Shown: in pieces, positions 5,995 to 7,083 of the stretch | Layout of the letters: each line of letters opens with the position of its first letter | Numbering within the stretch: the first letter of the stretch is position 1 | Notes under the pieces: generated by a model | What the model was told of the DNA's origin: nothing | What the model saw: the letters and a program-made list of their open reading frames with translations, nothing else | Database searches by the model: none | From: Gammaproteobacteria bacterium | GTDB taxonomy: Bacteria > Pseudomonadota > Gammaproteobacteria > SZUA-229 | Length of the DNA stretch: 7,083 bases | Assembly: GCA_024278435.1 (NCBI GenBank) | Contig: JAJRTD010000358.1 | Span: 1-7,083 of the forward strand | Direction of reading: 5' to 3' | Made by a program: the position numbers and the translations under genes

Positions 5995-7083
5995 GTGTCT
6001 GGTATCGAGATAAATTCCATCTTAACCGAAAACCGTTTATTTGAACCCAGTGCTGAATTCACGGCAAAAGCGCGTCTGAAAGCCGATGATGTGAAAGCTT
6101 TATATCAGCAGGCAGAAGACGATTACGAAGGTTTCTGGGCAAGCCAGGCCAAGCAGCATATCGACTGGCACACCCCTTTCACGAAAACACTGGACGACTC
6201 CCGGGCACCGCATTTCAGATGGTTCACCGATGGCAGCATGAATGTCAGCTACAACTGCATCGACCGCCACCTGGAAAACAAGGCCGACAAGACTGCCATC
6301 ATCTTCGAAGGTGAGCCCGGTGATACACGGCACATCAGTTACCAGCAGCTGCACGATGATGTCTGCCAGTTCGCCAATGCGTTAAAAGCCAGAGGTATAA
6401 AAAAAGGTGACCGCGTCGTCATCTATATGCCGATGGTCCCCGAGGCGGTGATCGCGATGCAGGCCTGTGCACGCATCGGCGCGATCCATTCGGTCGTCTT
6501 CGGTGGCTTCTCTGCAGAATCACTGCGCGATCGTATCGAAGATGCACAGGCCGTAATGCTGATCACCGCAGACGGCGGCACCCGTGGAGGCAAGATCGTC
6601 GCCCTGAAAGAAGCCGCCGATAAAGCCCTGAGCAACGGCTGTGACTGCATCGAAAACGTCATCGTGTTAAAGCGTAGCGGGCATGATATCGACATGCAGC
6701 CCGGCCGTGACATCTGGTGGTCGGATGCTATCGAAGGCCAGGAAACAAGCTGTGTGCCGGAATGGGTGAGCGCCGAAGACCCGTTGTTCCTGCTGTACAC
6801 CTCCGGCTCTACCGGCAAGCCCAAAGGCATCCAGCATTCCAGCGCGGGCTATCTGCTCAACGCCGTCATCACCAACCTGTGGGTGTTCGATCTGCACGAT
6901 AACGATGTCTTCTGGTGTACCGCTGACGTCGGCTGGATCACCGGCCACACCTACGTCGCCTACGGCCCGCTCGCCGCCGGTGCAACCATCGTCATGTTCG
7001 AAGGCGCTCCGGTTATTCCCGATGCCGGCCGTTTCTGGAAGATGTGTGAACAGCATAAAGTTACGGTTTTCTACACCGCACCG
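5995..7083 (+). CDS. acs: acetyl-CoA synthetase, N-terminal 363 residues (3'-truncated by window)
   Basis: AMP-forming acetate-CoA ligase of the ANL adenylating superfamily: it makes acetyl-AMP from acetate and ATP, then acetyl-CoA. The GTG start at 5995 is supported by GGAGAGG at 5980-5986; the frame remains open to the window end, 363 codons of about 650. Marks in order are an Acs-type N-terminal domain with EGFWASQAK (about 45-53) and HFRWF, then [38 protein letters not shown], the ATP-binding P-loop [11 protein letters not shown] (268-278), and [19 protein letters not shown], typical of true acetyl-CoA synthetase. The regulatory acetylated lysine and the C-terminal lid are outside the window. 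The 133-base gap after gluQRS has a weak stem CCTGCA/TGCAGG (5879-5884, 5903-5908) and no clear promoter, so whether acs has its own transcript is open. Confidence 0.96.
   Translation, partial: MSGIEINSILTENRLFEPSAEFTAKARLKADDVKALYQQAEDDYEGFWASQAKQHIDWHTPFTKTLDDSRAPHFRWFTDGSMNVSYNCIDRHLENKADKTAIIFEGEPGDTRHISYQQLHDDVCQFANALKARGIKKGDRVVIYMPMVPEAVIAMQACARIGAIHSVVFGGFSAESLRDRIEDAQAVMLITADGGTRGGKIVALKEAADKALSNGCDCIENVIVLKRSGHDIDMQPGRDIWWSDAIEGQETSCVPEWVSAEDPLFLLYTSGSTGKPKGIQHSSAGYLLNAVITNLWVFDLHDNDVFWCTADVGWITGHTYVAYGPLAAGATIVMFEGAPVIPDAGRFWKMCEQHKVTVFYTAP

Noticed and set aside
6423..7056. Two long minus-strand frames opposite acs
   Set aside because: They are antisense shadows of a strongly conserved acs coding region with regular codon use.

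Overview
The window reads as a piece of a gammaproteobacterial chromosome of roughly balanced GC content. The best indicators are an LptM-type micro-lipoprotein directly upstream of lysA, a GluQRS with all family signatures, a Pseudomonas EstB-like carboxylesterase and an acetyl-CoA synthetase. The species cannot be named from this sequence. No mobile-element gene, CRISPR array, tRNA or rRNA was seen.

Layout. 1-430 (+): C-terminal part of an AraC-family regulator that begins outside the window. 431-766: non-coding stretch with two decayed dispersed-repeat fragments. 767-3195 (-): a probable four-gene cluster, read right to left: carboxylesterase (2533-3195), an unrecognised 118-residue protein (2044-2400), a stand-alone Hpt phosphotransfer protein (1685-2029) and a membrane-anchored protein (767-1662) whose frame is broken at an A7 run. 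3196-3320: divergent intergenic region. 3321-4736 (+): lptM then lysA, 30 bases apart. 4737-4967: intergenic region almost filled by a nested inverted repeat of 186 bases (4768-4953). 4968-5861 (+): gluQRS. 5995-7083 (+): first 363 codons of acs, running off the window.

Function. lysA makes lysine from meso-diaminopimelate. LptM is a partner of the LPS translocon LptDE. GluQRS modifies queuosine on tRNA(Asp). Acs activates acetate. These are housekeeping functions. The minus-strand cluster is the least explained part: an Hpt protein without an adjacent kinase, beside two proteins of unknown function.

No convincing new defence or mobile system is visible. The items most worth a second look are the frameshift at a homopolymer in the 767-1662 gene, the compound palindrome between lysA and gluQRS (where dapF is often found in related genomes), and the small Hpt cluster.
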